Shown one piece after another: positions 16,827-26,762 of a DNA stretch of 64,000 nucleotides. The notes below the pieces were generated by a model that saw nothing but the letters and a program-made list of their open reading frames with translations, searched no databases and had not been told where the DNA came from. Each line of letters opens with the position of its first letter. The stretch's first letter is position 1. This DNA comes from Streptomyces luomodiensis (GTDB lineage Bacteria; Actinomycetota; Actinomycetes; Streptomycetales; Streptomycetaceae). The position numbers and the translations under genes are program-made. The stretch covers positions 1,426,001 through 1,490,000 of the forward strand of contig NZ_CP117522.1 in NCBI RefSeq assembly GCF_031679605.1, given 5' to 3'.

Positions 16827-19800
16827 GAGGTGACCTCCGTAAGGATCAGCGTGTCCGGGACGTCCGGTGAGAACAGCGCGAGCCGCGCCGGGCGGATGCC
16901 GCGGAAGACGGACACCGAGCGGCCCCGGGGAAGCCGGCGGGTGTCGGTGATGTCGGGGTTGAGGCGCAGCAGTTCGGCGAGCGGGATGCCGTGGCGCCCG
17001 GCGATGTCGGTGAGCGTCTCGCCGTCCGGCGCGGTGACCCGGTAGGTGTCCTCGGCGTACTCGGCGGACCGGGCGGGAACCACGGCGCTGGGCTCGGTGA
17101 GCCGGGCGGCCGCCTCGGCCAGTTGCCGCGGGGTGCTGGAGGCCGGGACACCGGTGAAGACGTCCACGTCCACGTAGTCCACACCGGGCACCGAGTGGGC
17201 GGTGGCGAGCACCTCGGAGAGCACCGCCGGCTGCCCCAGCTCCCGGCCCGGATAGCCCAGTTCGCGCAGGAGTGCCTGGCGCAGGCGGGGTTCGACCAGC
17301 TCCCAGGCGTGGTCCGGCGCCACTTTCACCCGCGCCACCAGCACCAGCAGCACCAGCTCGCGCACCTGCACCCGGACCGGCAGCCGGGCGTCGCCGTAGG
17401 CGGCCAGTGCGGAGCGCAGGGCGCGCAGCACCTCCGCGTCCTCGCCGATCGGCGCGTCGTCCACACCGGCCACCGTCACATGGAGCACCGTGCGCCGCCC
17501 GTCGAAGAGTTCACGGGCGGCGGCGCGGCCGATGCCCGCGCGGGACCGGGCGAAGTCCTCGTAGTCCTGGAGGGACACCAGCCGGTCCAGCGCGGAGACC
17601 GCGAGCGGGATGGTGCGGCGGGTCATCCCGGGGCCGTCGCCGTCCGCGCCACCGGTGGCGGGCTGCGGGTTGGTGACGGCGGTGACACCGAGGGGCCGGG
17701 TCAGGGCCTGGGTGATGCGGTCCGCGGGGACGTTGGCGGCCGCTCCGGTGCCGAAGCGGTAGCGGGCCCGGACGTTCTCGTGGCCGCTGGGCAGCCGCGC
17801 ACCGTGCACCCCGTCGCCGAAGGTCACCGTGGTCCGTCCGTCCCCGGTGGTGCCGGTGACGTACACGCGCTCCCGCGGGCCGCGGCCGGCCAGGCTGTCC
17901 ACCCGGTGCCAGAGCAGCCCGTCGACCCGCACCTCCAGGGCGGGGACGGCACCCAGCGGGTTGTCGGCGGGGAGCCAGGTCAGCGGCGACTGCCACAGCG
18001 TGAAGCTCTGGTGGGCCAGGGCCGGGTCACCGCTGCCGATGGGCTCGTCGCGGCTCTCGCCGTGGGTGGCGGGCACGACGTTGCCCTGGACGCGGACCGT
18101 CTCCCGCCGGTAGCGGTGGGCCAGGTCGGCGGTGAGGGTGAGGGTGGTGTGGACGTGGTCGCCGGGGAGTTCCGGGTCGACCCGCTGGTCCACGGCGGCG
18201 ATCACCGCGAGTTCGGTGCCCCGGACACCGCTCGCCCGGATGTCGGTGCGCTCACCGGAGACGACGATCCGGCGGCCGGGCCGCAGCCCGTCGTACAGCT
18301 CGGCGAGTTCGATCTCGTTGCCGTGCACATCCTCGCCCAGCGGCTCGTCCGCCGGGCGCAGCGGCTCCGCGCCCGCGTGCACGGTGGTGTCGCGGATGGC
18401 GGAGAGCACCACGTCGTGTTCGTCGAGCCAGGGGTCGGCGAGCGTCAGCTGGGTGCCCCGGCCGGTGATGCCGTAGTTGGTGTACGCGGCGGTGCGTACG
18501 GCGGTGACGCGGGTGGTGACGAGGGCGAGCTCGCGGTCGCCGGGGATGCCGTCCGGCTCGCCGGAGCCCTTGCGGGGGCGCTCGATGGCCACCCAGCTGC
18601 CGACCGTGATGGAGTCCTGGACCGAATCCAGCGGCAGGACATAGCGGTTGGCGGGCTCGGGCACGGTCGCGATGCCGATCTCGACGGCGGCGGGCTCGCT
18701 GCCGGAGGTGTACCGCAGCGTCAGTTCGTGGCTTCCGTAGGTGATCTGTTTCGGTGCTTCGCCCCGGCTCAGCATCCACTGCCGCTGCTCGCCACCGTCC
18801 ACGACCACGTGCACCCGCCCGTCCTCGGCGGGCCGGGACACGAACAGGGTGAGCGCGGGCAGACCGGGCAGCAGCGTGGCGGTGACCCCGGGCTCCTGGG
18901 AGTCGGTGGGGCGGCTCCTGAGCCAGCCCAGGTCGTGGTCCTGGCCGGTGCGGGTGGACAGTCGGACCTTTCCGGGGCCGAGGTCGAACTCGGCGCTCTG
19001 CGGCAGGTTCTCGGTGCGCTGCCACGACGTCCCGGTCTCGATGTGCTGGAACTCCGCCTTCACCGGCACCTTGCCCGCTGTGTCGTAGACGATCCGCACC
19101 GCGGTCAGCTCACCTCCGGTCAGCGGCCAGTCGGTCTGCCGGATGACCCGGCCCCGGTCGTCCTGCACGGGCTTGAGCGGCGCCGTCGCCCCGAAGGGCG
19201 CCGCCGTCACCCGCAGGGCGAGCAGCTCGCGCAGGAGCGCGGGAGCGGTGGCCTTCGACGGTGCGGCGGCGGCCGGGGCGGCCCGGCGCCACGCCGCGTA
19301 CATCCCGCTCTCCAGCCGCGGATCGAGGGTGGACAGCAGCCCGGCGGCCACGTCGGACCCCGGCCCGAAGAGCCGCCGCGGATCGTGCGCCGCCGTGGCG
19401 CGGGCGCCGGACGGGGGCCGTACCACGCGGGTGCGCAGGGCGGGGAGCACGGCGCCGAGCGCGGTCGCGGCCGCGAGGCCGTGCGCGGACTCGGCGGCGG
19501 TGGCCGAGAGGGGCTCGGCGGTGGGCCGGTCCTCGGCGAGCTGGGACCTCGGCCGCACCTCGGCGGGCCCGGCGGCGGCCAGCTCCCCGGCCCGCTCCCC
19601 CAGGTCGCCGATCACCGCTTCCAGTCGCTCGAACCAGGCGGCGACCTCCGCGTACGGGGCGGCCAGCACCTGTGCCTCCGCCAACCGGTCATGGGGTTCG
19701 GCGAGCCGCCGGACGAGCTGGCCGGGCGTGGTGATCCCGTCCAGATCGCCTCGTAGCGGCGCCAGGACCTGCGCGTCGAACTCCTCGATCAGACGGCTGA

Positions 19801-20722
19801 CGGGGCGCGGCGCGGGGTGGTCCGGCACGGGCTCGGCGTCCCCCCGGTCGTCCGGGTCCTCGTCCGCCTCCGGGTCGGTGATCCACCGGCGTACCTCGTC
19901 CACCAGCTCCTTCAGGGAGGGCGGGGCGGACCGCGGCAGTCCGATCGCCGTCACGTCCTCCTCGCGGTCGACGGTCACCCGCGCGACCGGCAGCAGCATC
20001 CGGCCGCCGCTCCCGGACTCCGGTGTCCCGTCGAAGACGAAGAGCAGCTTGTCGCCGGCGGTCAGCCCGAGCGCGGTCCCGGACACCAGCAGTTCCGACC
20101 GGCGCTCCAGGTCGCCGGGGCCGATCAGGGCCGGGCAACGGCGGCGCACCGCCAGTTCGTTCCAGGCCCAGCGGGCCGTCAGATCCTCACTGGTCTGATA
20201 AGTCTGTGACTCCTCGTCGGAGGCCGCCGGGACGCTGTGGCTGATGGCCCCGCGCGGAATCGTCACCACGACGTCCTCGGCGCGCGGATCCCGGTCCAGG
20301 GTGTAGGCGAGGTGGGTGTCGGCGGCCACGCCCGGCCGTGGCACATGCCCGACCAGCCGTCCCAGGAGGGCGAGTGAGCGGTGGTCGTGCGCGGTGCGCA
20401 GATAGCCCTCGTCGGCGATCCGCTCGGAGTGGAAGGTGAGCAGGTCGGCCAGGACCGCCCAGGCGTCCAGCAGCCCGATGGCCGGGTCGTCCGGGGTGCG
20501 TACGGTCAGGCCGCGCAGCGCGGGGTAGGCGGGCGAGGCGAGCCGGTCGAGCATGGCGGCCAGGAAGGAGCCGTACTCGCCGACGCGGTAGTCCAGGGCG
20601 GTGCGGCCGGGCGGGTTGTGCGGGACGCCGGGGGCCGCCCGGCGCTCGTCGTGGCCGCCGCAGCCACAGCCGCAGGTGGTGGGGCGGTCGGGGCGGTCGA
20701 GGTGGTCGGGGTGGTCGCTCAT
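16823..20722 (-). CDS. eCIS baseplate J-like protein (Afp12-type) with LysM
   Basis: 1299 residues from ATG 20722, which overlaps the end of the next upstream gene by 4 bases; a longer frame exists but lacks a good start. Residues 13-20 hold a Cys/Gly/His cluster (CGCGCGGH). LLDAWAVLADLLTFHSERIADEGYLRTA near residue 75 is the hallmark of this large baseplate family, and a gpJ/gp47-like core lies near 960-1150. The C-terminus (about 1240-1290) has a LysM-like unit: YRVTAPDGETLTDIAGRHGI, then LAELLRLNPDI. In Afp/PVC systems such wedge proteins build the baseplate that triggers sheath contraction. The terminal LysM suggests contact with peptidoglycan. Confidence 0.85.
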   Translation of the reverse strand: MSDHPDHLDRPDRPTTCGCGCGGHDERRAAPGVPHNPPGRTALDYRVGEYGSFLAAMLDRLASPAYPALRGLTVRTPDDPAIGLLDAWAVLADLLTFHSERIADEGYLRTAHDHRSLALLGRLVGHVPRPGVAADTHLAYTLDRDPRAEDVVVTIPRGAISHSVPAASDEESQTYQTSEDLTARWAWNELAVRRRCPALIGPGDLERRSELLVSGTALGLTAGDKLLFVFDGTPESGSGGRMLLPVARVTVDREEDVTAIGLPRSAPPSLKELVDEVRRWITDPEADEDPDDRGDAEPVPDHPAPRPVSRLIEEFDAQVLAPLRGDLDGITTPGQLVRRLAEPHDRLAEAQVLAAPYAEVAAWFERLEAVIGDLGERAGELAAAGPAEVRPRSQLAEDRPTAEPLSATAAESAHGLAAATALGAVLPALRTRVVRPPSGARATAAHDPRRLFGPGSDVAAGLLSTLDPRLESGMYAAWRRAAPAAAAPSKATAPALLRELLALRVTAAPFGATAPLKPVQDDRGRVIRQTDWPLTGGELTAVRIVYDTAGKVPVKAEFQHIETGTSWQRTENLPQSAEFDLGPGKVRLSTRTGQDHDLGWLRSRPTDSQEPGVTATLLPGLPALTLFVSRPAEDGRVHVVVDGGEQRQWMLSRGEAPKQITYGSHELTLRYTSGSEPAAVEIGIATVPEPANRYVLPLDSVQDSITVGSWVAIERPRKGSGEPDGIPGDRELALVTTRVTAVRTAAYTNYGITGRGTQLTLADPWLDEHDVVLSAIRDTTVHAGAEPLRPADEPLGEDVHGNEIELAELYDGLRPGRRIVVSGERTDIRASGVRGTELAVIAAVDQRVDPELPGDHVHTTLTLTADLAHRYRRETVRVQGNVVPATHGESRDEPIGSGDPALAHQSFTLWQSPLTWLPADNPLGAVPALEVRVDGLLWHRVDSLAGRGPRERVYVTGTTGDGRTTVTFGDGVHGARLPSGHENVRARYRFGTGAAANVPADRITQALTRPLGVTAVTNPQPATGGADGDGPGMTRRTIPLAVSALDRLVSLQDYEDFARSRAGIGRAAARELFDGRRTVLHVTVAGVDDAPIGEDAEVLRALRSALAAYGDARLPVRVQVRELVLLVLVARVKVAPDHAWELVEPRLRQALLRELGYPGRELGQPAVLSEVLATAHSVPGVDYVDVDVFTGVPASSTPRQLAEAAARLTEPSAVVPARSAEYAEDTYRVTAPDGETLTDIAGRHGIPLAELLRLNPDITDTRRLPRGRSVSVFRGIRPARLALFSPDVPDTLILTEVTS

Positions 20723-23700
20723 CGGGCCCCCTTCAGCTCGATGACCAGGCGGCCGTTCTCGGGCCGGTCGGGGTCGTTGTCGCATTGGGCGATCTCCAGG
20801 GGACCGATGCGCAGGATGCCCTCCTCCAGCGCCTCGCCGTGTGTCGTCTCGTACGAGGTGCCGTCATCGGGCTCCTTCGGCCCCTCCAGCCCCTCGTGCC
20901 ACAGCCGTCGCAACCGGGTGACCTCGACACCCAGCACCCCCGGCACCGCCGCGGCGACGGCCACCAGCCGGCTGAGCCGCACCGGTTCGCCGAAGGTCAG
21001 CGCGTCGGGGTGGAAGAAGCCGAGCCGCCCGCCGGGCAGCCGGTGGCGGCCCAGCACCCGGTACAGCTCGGCGAGGATCTGCCCGTGCTGGTGTCCGGGC
21101 GCGGCGCACACCGCGATCGCGATGTCCAGCGGCACGGCGCGGGCCGGACCGACCACCAGGTCGTGTCCGATGCGGCGGTAGCCCTCCAGGGCGTGCGCGA
21201 CCGAGCCGAGGAGGGCGGGGGACGGTGCCCCGGTCCCGTGCGCGTCGACCGCGACATGGGCCTCCCGTACGCTGCCGGTCCAGCGGATCTCCGCCGCCGC
21301 GCGCCGGACGCCGGGCAGCTGGGCCGCGAGCGCCGCGTAGTCCTCGGCGGTGACGGCCCGCTGCCGGGTGCGCCTGAGGTCCAGCGGGGCGAGCCGGCGG
21401 ACCTGCTCGACCGGTTCCGGTTCGGTGCCGCCGACGGCGGGGAGCGGGTTGCGCACCCCGGCCACGGGCATCGGCCGCCCGGTATCGGCGGCGTCCGGGT
21501 CCCGGCACAGCACGAGGTGGTTGATGGCCTCGGCCCCCACGTTGCCCGCCGTCCCGCCGCCCACCCGGTAGTGGGCCGCGAGGCGCGCCCCCGGCTCGGG
21601 CCTGGCGCCGTGCCGTCCGTCGCCGAAGCGCAGCGTGAGCCGCCCGTCGTCCGCCGGCTCCCCGACGAAGTGCCGGTCGCGGGGGCGGGAGTTCAGCAGA
21701 TCGCGGCGCGGTGTCCAGGTGTGGTCCCCGTCGGTGAGGCGTACGGCGGGGAGCGCGGCCCGTGGGTCCTGGACGAGCGCGGCGGCCGGCCCGTGCAGCA
21801 CCGGGTCCTCGGGGCGCAGTCCGGCCGCGTACGCCCGGCCCCAACTGTGCGCGATCTCCCAGGCGATGCGCTCGTCCAGGACGGTGCCCGACCGGGCCCT
21901 GGCGGTCAGGACGTCAAGGCGCCGCAGCTTGGCGTGGAGCAGCCGGTCGGAGCGGTGCAGCAGCTCGCGCAGGCCGCGCACGGGATGGCGGGCGAGTTCG
22001 AGGCGCTCCAGGACGCGCGGCCCGAACAGGACGGTGAGCTCGGCGATCTCCCCGTCGGAGAGCCCGTCGCGGTCGCGGGCAGCGCGCCACAGCTCCGTCA
22101 GCCGCCGCCGCACCCGGTCCGGGACGGCGGCCAGGCGCTCGGCCTGTCCGGCGGCGATGTGGCGGGGGTCGGGGAAGGGCACGGCCTGGGTGACGGGCGC
22201 GTGGTGCAGTACGGGCCGGAAGCGCGGCACGATGCCCGGGTAGACGGACTGGGCGAGCAGTGTCCGCAGCGCCTCGGCCTGGGCGTACGCGGTGCCGGGC
22301 ACCACCTTCTCGCGCCGCTGCCCGGCCGACTCCAGCCCGATCCCGGCCCGGCCGGTCGCCTCCGGGCCGACCGTGGTGAACAGCCGCCGTACCTCGTCGG
22401 CGGTCAGCGGACGTCCGTGGCGGGTGGTGTCCAGCAGGGCGCCGATGAGCCGCGCGGGCGCGTTCCCGGCGTCCTTCTCGAAGCACCCGAACGCGGGAGG
22501 CGCGCAGGAGCCGACGACGGCCGGGACGGGCGGCACGGTGTGGACCTCCGGTGTGCCGCGGCAGAAGGTCAGCGAGCGGCCGTGGTCGACGAGCACCACA
22601 TTGCCGCGCGCCACGCTCACGTCCTCGACGGGCGCGCAGTCCGTACCGCCCCTGGTGGCCAGGCACAGCGGGAAGGCGAGCGCGTCGTCCGAGGCCCAGG
22701 TGACCTCCAGTACGGGCTGTTCGGCCAGCCGGTCGACGGCGGGGGTGACGGAGGTGAGGCGCACGGCCTGCCGGTGGGACGGGTCCGCGTCGCCGGACGT
22801 ACCGGAGCGCGGCCCCAGCACCTCCTCGAAGAGCAGCAGATCGCCGGGGCGCAGGTCGAGGGCGCGGGTCCGGCACTCCTCGTCGGTCCACTCGTCGCGC
22901 AACGTCGCGGACGTGGCGCCGCTCGGCAGCGAGCGCACCTCGCCGCCCCAGGTCCACAGGCGGACGCGGTTGTGTTCCGGCCGCAGCCGTAAGGGTTCAT
23001 CGGGGACGACGGGCTCGAACACCTCCACCGACCCGCGTTCGTCGAGCGCGGCCAGCTCCCGGTCGTCCAGCACGGCCCCGATGTCCGGCCGGTCCAGCGG
23101 GCCGAGGTCGCGGACGTCGACGGCGGCGAAGCGGTACTCCCCGGGGCCCAGAGTCAGGGGCGCGGCCGTCTCCACGGTGACGAAGGCGCGCGCGTTGCAG
23201 CCCTCGTGCATCGGATAGTCGATGAGCCGCACATGGCGGCGTACGGACACCCGGCGGCGGGCGGTGTCGAGGTACGCCTCGGTGGCCACCGCGTCCTGCT
23301 GGTAGCTGATCCGGTCAGCGGTGTGGGCGAGCAGCTCGACCAGGGTGGTGCCCAGATCGGCGGCGTTGCGTTCGGTCCAGTCGGGGGTGGTGAGGCGGAG
23401 CCGGTCCAGGACGACCTGGCGGAGGGTGTCGTAGTCGCGGGCGGTGTAGTCGATGACGGGGGCGGGCGCGGGGCGGACGGCGGGCGGGCGGCCGGGCTCA
23501 CCGGTCCCGCAGTCGAAGGGGGTCGGGCAGTCGGGCCGGAAGGTGAACTCGGCGGAGAAGTACCGCTGGTCGAAGCCGGGGAAGGGCTCGGTGCCGGGCC
23601 GCCCGTAGGGGTCGGTGCCGACGATGGAGAGCCGGTAGGCGGAGGTGTCCCCGGCGCGGTCCACGGTGACGTACAGCTTGTCGTCGAGCTCGGGGTCCTC

Positions 23701-23922
23701 CTCTCGCTCGACGGAGATCTCCAGGACCTCGATACCGGTGATCCGGCGGCCGCCGTCGACGCGTACGTTCTCCGGGCACAGGCCGTGCGGGGCCTTGCCG
23801 AGGAAGGTGACGGTGAGGGTGGTGCCCTGCTGGGTGCTGTCGCCGGCCTCGACGGCGTCGATGCCATGGAGGTGGGCGGCCCTGACGCGGCTGCGCCGCG
23901 ACGCGGTGGCCGGGTCGCTCAT
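20719..23922 (-). CDS. eCIS baseplate J-like protein (Afp11-type)
   Basis: 1067 residues from ATG 23922, whose start overlaps the gp25 gene by 4 bases. LVELLAHTADRISYQQDAVATEAYLDTARRRVSVRRHVRLIDYPMHEG at about residue 200 and NVGAEAINHLVLCRDPDAADTGRPM near 790 match baseplate wedge proteins of contractile tails. A middle part with alternating charged loops is unassigned. It should pair with gp25 and the second J-like protein to form the wedge. Confidence 0.87.
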   Translation of the reverse strand: MSDPATASRRSRVRAAHLHGIDAVEAGDSTQQGTTLTVTFLGKAPHGLCPENVRVDGGRRITGIEVLEISVEREEDPELDDKLYVTVDRAGDTSAYRLSIVGTDPYGRPGTEPFPGFDQRYFSAEFTFRPDCPTPFDCGTGEPGRPPAVRPAPAPVIDYTARDYDTLRQVVLDRLRLTTPDWTERNAADLGTTLVELLAHTADRISYQQDAVATEAYLDTARRRVSVRRHVRLIDYPMHEGCNARAFVTVETAAPLTLGPGEYRFAAVDVRDLGPLDRPDIGAVLDDRELAALDERGSVEVFEPVVPDEPLRLRPEHNRVRLWTWGGEVRSLPSGATSATLRDEWTDEECRTRALDLRPGDLLLFEEVLGPRSGTSGDADPSHRQAVRLTSVTPAVDRLAEQPVLEVTWASDDALAFPLCLATRGGTDCAPVEDVSVARGNVVLVDHGRSLTFCRGTPEVHTVPPVPAVVGSCAPPAFGCFEKDAGNAPARLIGALLDTTRHGRPLTADEVRRLFTTVGPEATGRAGIGLESAGQRREKVVPGTAYAQAEALRTLLAQSVYPGIVPRFRPVLHHAPVTQAVPFPDPRHIAAGQAERLAAVPDRVRRRLTELWRAARDRDGLSDGEIAELTVLFGPRVLERLELARHPVRGLRELLHRSDRLLHAKLRRLDVLTARARSGTVLDERIAWEIAHSWGRAYAAGLRPEDPVLHGPAAALVQDPRAALPAVRLTDGDHTWTPRRDLLNSRPRDRHFVGEPADDGRLTLRFGDGRHGARPEPGARLAAHYRVGGGTAGNVGAEAINHLVLCRDPDAADTGRPMPVAGVRNPLPAVGGTEPEPVEQVRRLAPLDLRRTRQRAVTAEDYAALAAQLPGVRRAAAEIRWTGSVREAHVAVDAHGTGAPSPALLGSVAHALEGYRRIGHDLVVGPARAVPLDIAIAVCAAPGHQHGQILAELYRVLGRHRLPGGRLGFFHPDALTFGEPVRLSRLVAVAAAVPGVLGVEVTRLRRLWHEGLEGPKEPDDGTSYETTHGEALEEGILRIGPLEIAQCDNDPDRPENGRLVIELKGAR

Positions 23923-24302
23923 GCGGCGCCCCTCCCCTCGAACACCTCGTCGCGCAGGCCGGCGGTGGAGCGCACCACGTACCGCAGATGGACGCGTACG
24001 ACGTTCTCCTCGCTCACCACGTCCAGGGACGCCACCTCGATCAGCTCGCCGAGCCAGCGCTGCAACGACGCCTGGACGGACAGTTCGACGGCGGAGGCCA
24101 GCTCGGGGCTGGTGGGCGTGAAGACGAGGTCGAGGAGCCCGCACCCGAAGTCGGGCCGCATGACACGTTCGCCGGGACTGGTGAAGAGCAACTGCTCGAT
24201 CAGATCGCGTACGTGGTCGTCGTGGTCGGCGTGCGCGGTCCGCCCGCGCCGGTCGATCCGGAACGGGAAGGCGATGTCGGTCCGTACGGTGCGCGTCCTC
24301 AT
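23919..24302 (-). CDS. GPW/gp25-family baseplate protein
   Basis: 127 residues from ATG 24302. The gp25/lysozyme-like fold signature is present: DIAFPFRIDRRG at the start, HDDHVRDLIEQLLFTSPGERVMRPDFGCGL, then a second half with LQRWLGELIEVASLDVV. gp25 sits at the sheath-baseplate junction and nucleates sheath assembly. Overlaps both neighbours by 4 bases, indicating coupled translation. Confidence 0.92.
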   Translation of the reverse strand: MRTRTVRTDIAFPFRIDRRGRTAHADHDDHVRDLIEQLLFTSPGERVMRPDFGCGLLDLVFTPTSPELASAVELSVQASLQRWLGELIEVASLDVVSEENVVRVHLRYVVRSTAGLRDEVFEGRGAA

Positions 24303-24646
24303 CCGCACCTCACCCCCTGCCGCGCGGTGGGGACGACGGGTGGCCCCTGCGGCACGAGCCCCGCGCTGAAGCACTGTGCCGAGGAGGTGTCGAGCAGTAC
24401 GGGCACGCCGTCGATCAGCACCCCGTCGCGGTCCGGAGTCCACCGGACGGTGGTGCACGGCGACGGGACGCGGTCGACGGTGTGCGGGCAGCCGACGACC
24501 GTGAAGGCGTCGTCGGCGGTCGGCACGGGCTGCCCGTCGAGCCGTACTCCGGACGCCGACGGCGCGGATACCGGCCGTACGCGTCCGCCGTGCGGGCAAC
24601 TGATCACGGCGGTGTGGCTGACGAGATTCCCGGAATTCCCGGACAC
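24299..24646 (-). CDS. PAAR-like spike tip protein
   Basis: 115 residues starting at GTG 24646. VSHTAVISCPHGGRV near the N-terminus and a second cysteine motif FTVVGCPHTVDRVPSPCTTVRW are metal-binding-type elements of the PAAR-like caps found with actinobacterial eCIS. GVLIDGVPVLLDTSSAQCFSAGLVPQGPPVV ends it. It should cap the gpV spike (Afp10 role). The Cys/His set could bind zinc or iron; that is inference. Confidence 0.8.
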   Translation of the reverse strand: MSGNSGNLVSHTAVISCPHGGRVRPVSAPSASGVRLDGQPVPTADDAFTVVGCPHTVDRVPSPCTTVRWTPDRDGVLIDGVPVLLDTSSAQCFSAGLVPQGPPVVPTARQGVRCG

Positions 24647-24697
24647 GTCCCTGGTCCCTCCCCGTTCGCTGCTGTTTCTCGCTCGGTTATCGCTCGG

Positions 24698-25231
24698 TCA
24701 TCGCTTTTTGGGCACGGTGAGCCGGCCCTCGTTGAGGTCGACCTGAGTTCCGACCAGGGAAACGGACGCCCCCTGGCCGTTGTCGATATGCACCCCGGTC
24801 GCGTCGATCCTTATGGACGCACCGCCGGGCGCCTCCAGCAGAATGCCCTCGGCCGGAATGTCGGACATCACGATCTTGTGCTTTCCCGGCGTCTGGATCA
24901 CCACGGGGTGGGACGTCGCCGGGTCGCCACGCGCGTCCTCCGGCAGCTGGTCCCTGACGCCGAACCAGCACCCCGTCCAGATGGGAAAGCTCGGGTCCCC
25001 CTGCTCGAACTCCACCCACACGCCCGCCCCGACGGACGGCACGACGTAACTCCCGGCGGGCCGCTGCTGGTCCCCGGTGAAGGGGAAGCAGGGCATGGCC
25101 CAGGTGGACGGCTCGTCGCCGAGGACATCGGGCACCTCGACGGTGATCCGGCCGATTCCGAGCGGGTCCTGGTTGTCCCGCACCCGGCCCCGGAATTTGC
25201 CGAGGAAGCGCTGGTTGGGCGTTGCCGCCAT
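24698..25231 (-). CDS. Baseplate assembly protein V / gp5-like spike
   Basis: 177 residues. OB-fold domain at about 8-95 (RFLGKFRGRVRDNQDPLGIGRITVEVPDV, then VPSVGAGVWVEFEQGDPSFPIWTGCWFG), followed by a beta-helical stalk (IVMSDIPAEGILLEAPGGASIRIDATGVHIDNGQG) typical of trimeric gp5/VgrG needles. Together with the next upstream gene it makes the spike hub that other systems encode as one VgrG/Afp8 protein. Ends with KKR. Confidence 0.9.
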   Translation of the reverse strand: MAATPNQRFLGKFRGRVRDNQDPLGIGRITVEVPDVLGDEPSTWAMPCFPFTGDQQRPAGSYVVPSVGAGVWVEFEQGDPSFPIWTGCWFGVRDQLPEDARGDPATSHPVVIQTPGKHKIVMSDIPAEGILLEAPGGASIRIDATGVHIDNGQGASVSLVGTQVDLNEGRLTVPKKR

Positions 25232-25255
25232 GGAGGCTCCTGATCCTTGTGCGGC

Positions 25256-26395
25256 CTACGGCCGGACGACGTTGCTGCGGGCGATCAGCCCTTCGCGGGT
25301 GAGCGTGAAGTTCTGCTGGAACGAGCCGGGCCGGAGGTTATGGGTGACGGATTTGACGAAGTACTCCCCGTCGTAGGTGACCCCCGTGCCCCGGACGCCG
25401 ACGAGCTGACGCGGCTGGAGGAGGTACCCGTGCCGGCTGACGTCGAGCGAGCCGGACCCGGAGATGGCGTCGGCCGACGTGGCGGCGCGCGCGAGCGCCT
25501 CCGCCTCGGCCTGCGCCCGGTCCTTCTTGGCGGTGCCGGAGAGCGTCTTACGCTTGAGGGCGGGCGTGGCCCGTTTGCCCAGGGGCGGGCGGAGCGGACT
25601 GATGTCGGGCTGGGCGAGGAGGGTGGCGGTGCGGGTGGCCGGGTCCTGCACCCGGGCCTGCGGCTCCTCCCGGGCGGTCCCGTCATAGGCGAACGTCAGC
25701 TGGTCGACGGTGGAATTGACGTCCATGTTGACGGTGAGGGCGTGCTGGGGTGTGCCGATGCGCTTCTCGGGTCCCCAGTAGGCGGTGGAGACCCCGGGCA
25801 CGGGCCCGGGGATGAGGTAGAAGACATAGCCGTTGGCCTGGGCGAGATCGGTGACGTACTGGAGGTCGGTGCCGGTCTGGTAGTCCACGCGGCGCTGTGC
25901 GTTGGGCGGTTGGAGGATCTTCTCCTTGACGACGTCGGCCTCGATGCCGTAGTCGGTGTACTTGGCCAGGATGCGGCTGACGCGCTGCCAGGGTGAGAGG
26001 TTGGGGTAGCGGTCGGTGCGCTCCTCGAGGTCCATGAGGAGGGTGAGGTCCTCGCCGGTGACGGTGAGGGTCGTCTGCCCCGGCTGATTGCTGGCCCCCA
26101 CCTCGTGGCGCACGATGAGCCCGTCGAGGAGGACGATCGGCGTTCCCTTGACGACGGCCGTGACGATCACACGGGTGCGGGGGTCGAAGAACCCTTCCGG
26201 GAGCAGCCGGTCGACGATCGCCCCCTTCTTGGTGAGGTCGAACGCCATCTGGAAGCCGCTGCGTTCGCCCGCGGTGGTGGTGATCTGCGCGGACAGCAGC
26301 GCCTCGGTGACCTCGGCCGGCACCGGGCGGGTGAGCTGGGGCCCCATGCGTAATTCCAGGTGGATGGGCCCCTGCCCGACGGGCTCATCGGCCAT
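25256..26395 (-). CDS. Phage late control D / gp27-like spike hub
   Basis: 379 residues from ATG 26395 (GGAGG 11 bases upstream); a GTG 9 bases earlier is too close to that site. Typical gpD features: IHLELRMGPQLTRPVPAEVTEALLSAQITTT, GLIVRHEVGASNQPGQTTLTVTGEDLTLLMDL, and QPPNAQRRVDYQTGTDLQYVTDLAQANGYVFYL. It supplies the hub half of the split VgrG-like spike. Overlaps the LysM gene upstream by 11 bases. Confidence 0.9.
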   Translation of the reverse strand: MADEPVGQGPIHLELRMGPQLTRPVPAEVTEALLSAQITTTAGERSGFQMAFDLTKKGAIVDRLLPEGFFDPRTRVIVTAVVKGTPIVLLDGLIVRHEVGASNQPGQTTLTVTGEDLTLLMDLEERTDRYPNLSPWQRVSRILAKYTDYGIEADVVKEKILQPPNAQRRVDYQTGTDLQYVTDLAQANGYVFYLIPGPVPGVSTAYWGPEKRIGTPQHALTVNMDVNSTVDQLTFAYDGTAREEPQARVQDPATRTATLLAQPDISPLRPPLGKRATPALKRKTLSGTAKKDRAQAEAEALARAATSADAISGSGSLDVSRHGYLLQPRQLVGVRGTGVTYDGEYFVKSVTHNLRPGSFQQNFTLTREGLIARSNVVRP

Positions 26396-26759
26396 GGCGC
26401 CCACCGCCTCCGCCCGGGAACCCGCCCGGGATCGCTATCTCCTCGCCCGGCTCGGCGGTCAGCTCGCGCGGGTCGAGGACGGGGTTGGCGTCGGCGATCC
26501 GCCACCAGGCGGCGGGGTCGCCGAAGTAGCGCTGACCGAGGTGGTCGGGGCGTTCGCCACTGCTGACGGTGTGGGTGGCGGTGTCCTCGGGGTCCGCGCT
26601 GATGGGCGGCAACAGCCGCCGCTTGACGTACCGGACGGGGGTGCCGTCGGGTTGGGTGTGGACCCCGATCTCGGCGTCGTGGTAGCGGCTGGAGCGGGGG
26701 TAGGGATGCGATCCGGGTATCGCGTCCAGCGCGCTCTCGTACGACTGTGGCTCTGCCAT
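26385..26759 (-). CDS. LysM-containing tube-base protein (gpX-like)
   Basis: 124 residues. The N-terminal half is an adaptor-type segment (SRYHDAEIGVHTQPDGTPVRYVKRRLLPP); residues about 60-115 are a LysM-type unit (HTVSSGERPDHLGQRYFGDPAAWWRIADANPVLDP). Such proteins join the tube-initiator to the spike hub in eCIS and contractile phages. Gly/Arg tail. Three bases separate it from the tube-initiator gene. Confidence 0.85.
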   Translation of the reverse strand: MAEPQSYESALDAIPGSHPYPRSSRYHDAEIGVHTQPDGTPVRYVKRRLLPPISADPEDTATHTVSSGERPDHLGQRYFGDPAAWWRIADANPVLDPRELTAEPGEEIAIPGGFPGGGGGRHGR

Positions 26760-26762
26760 CCG

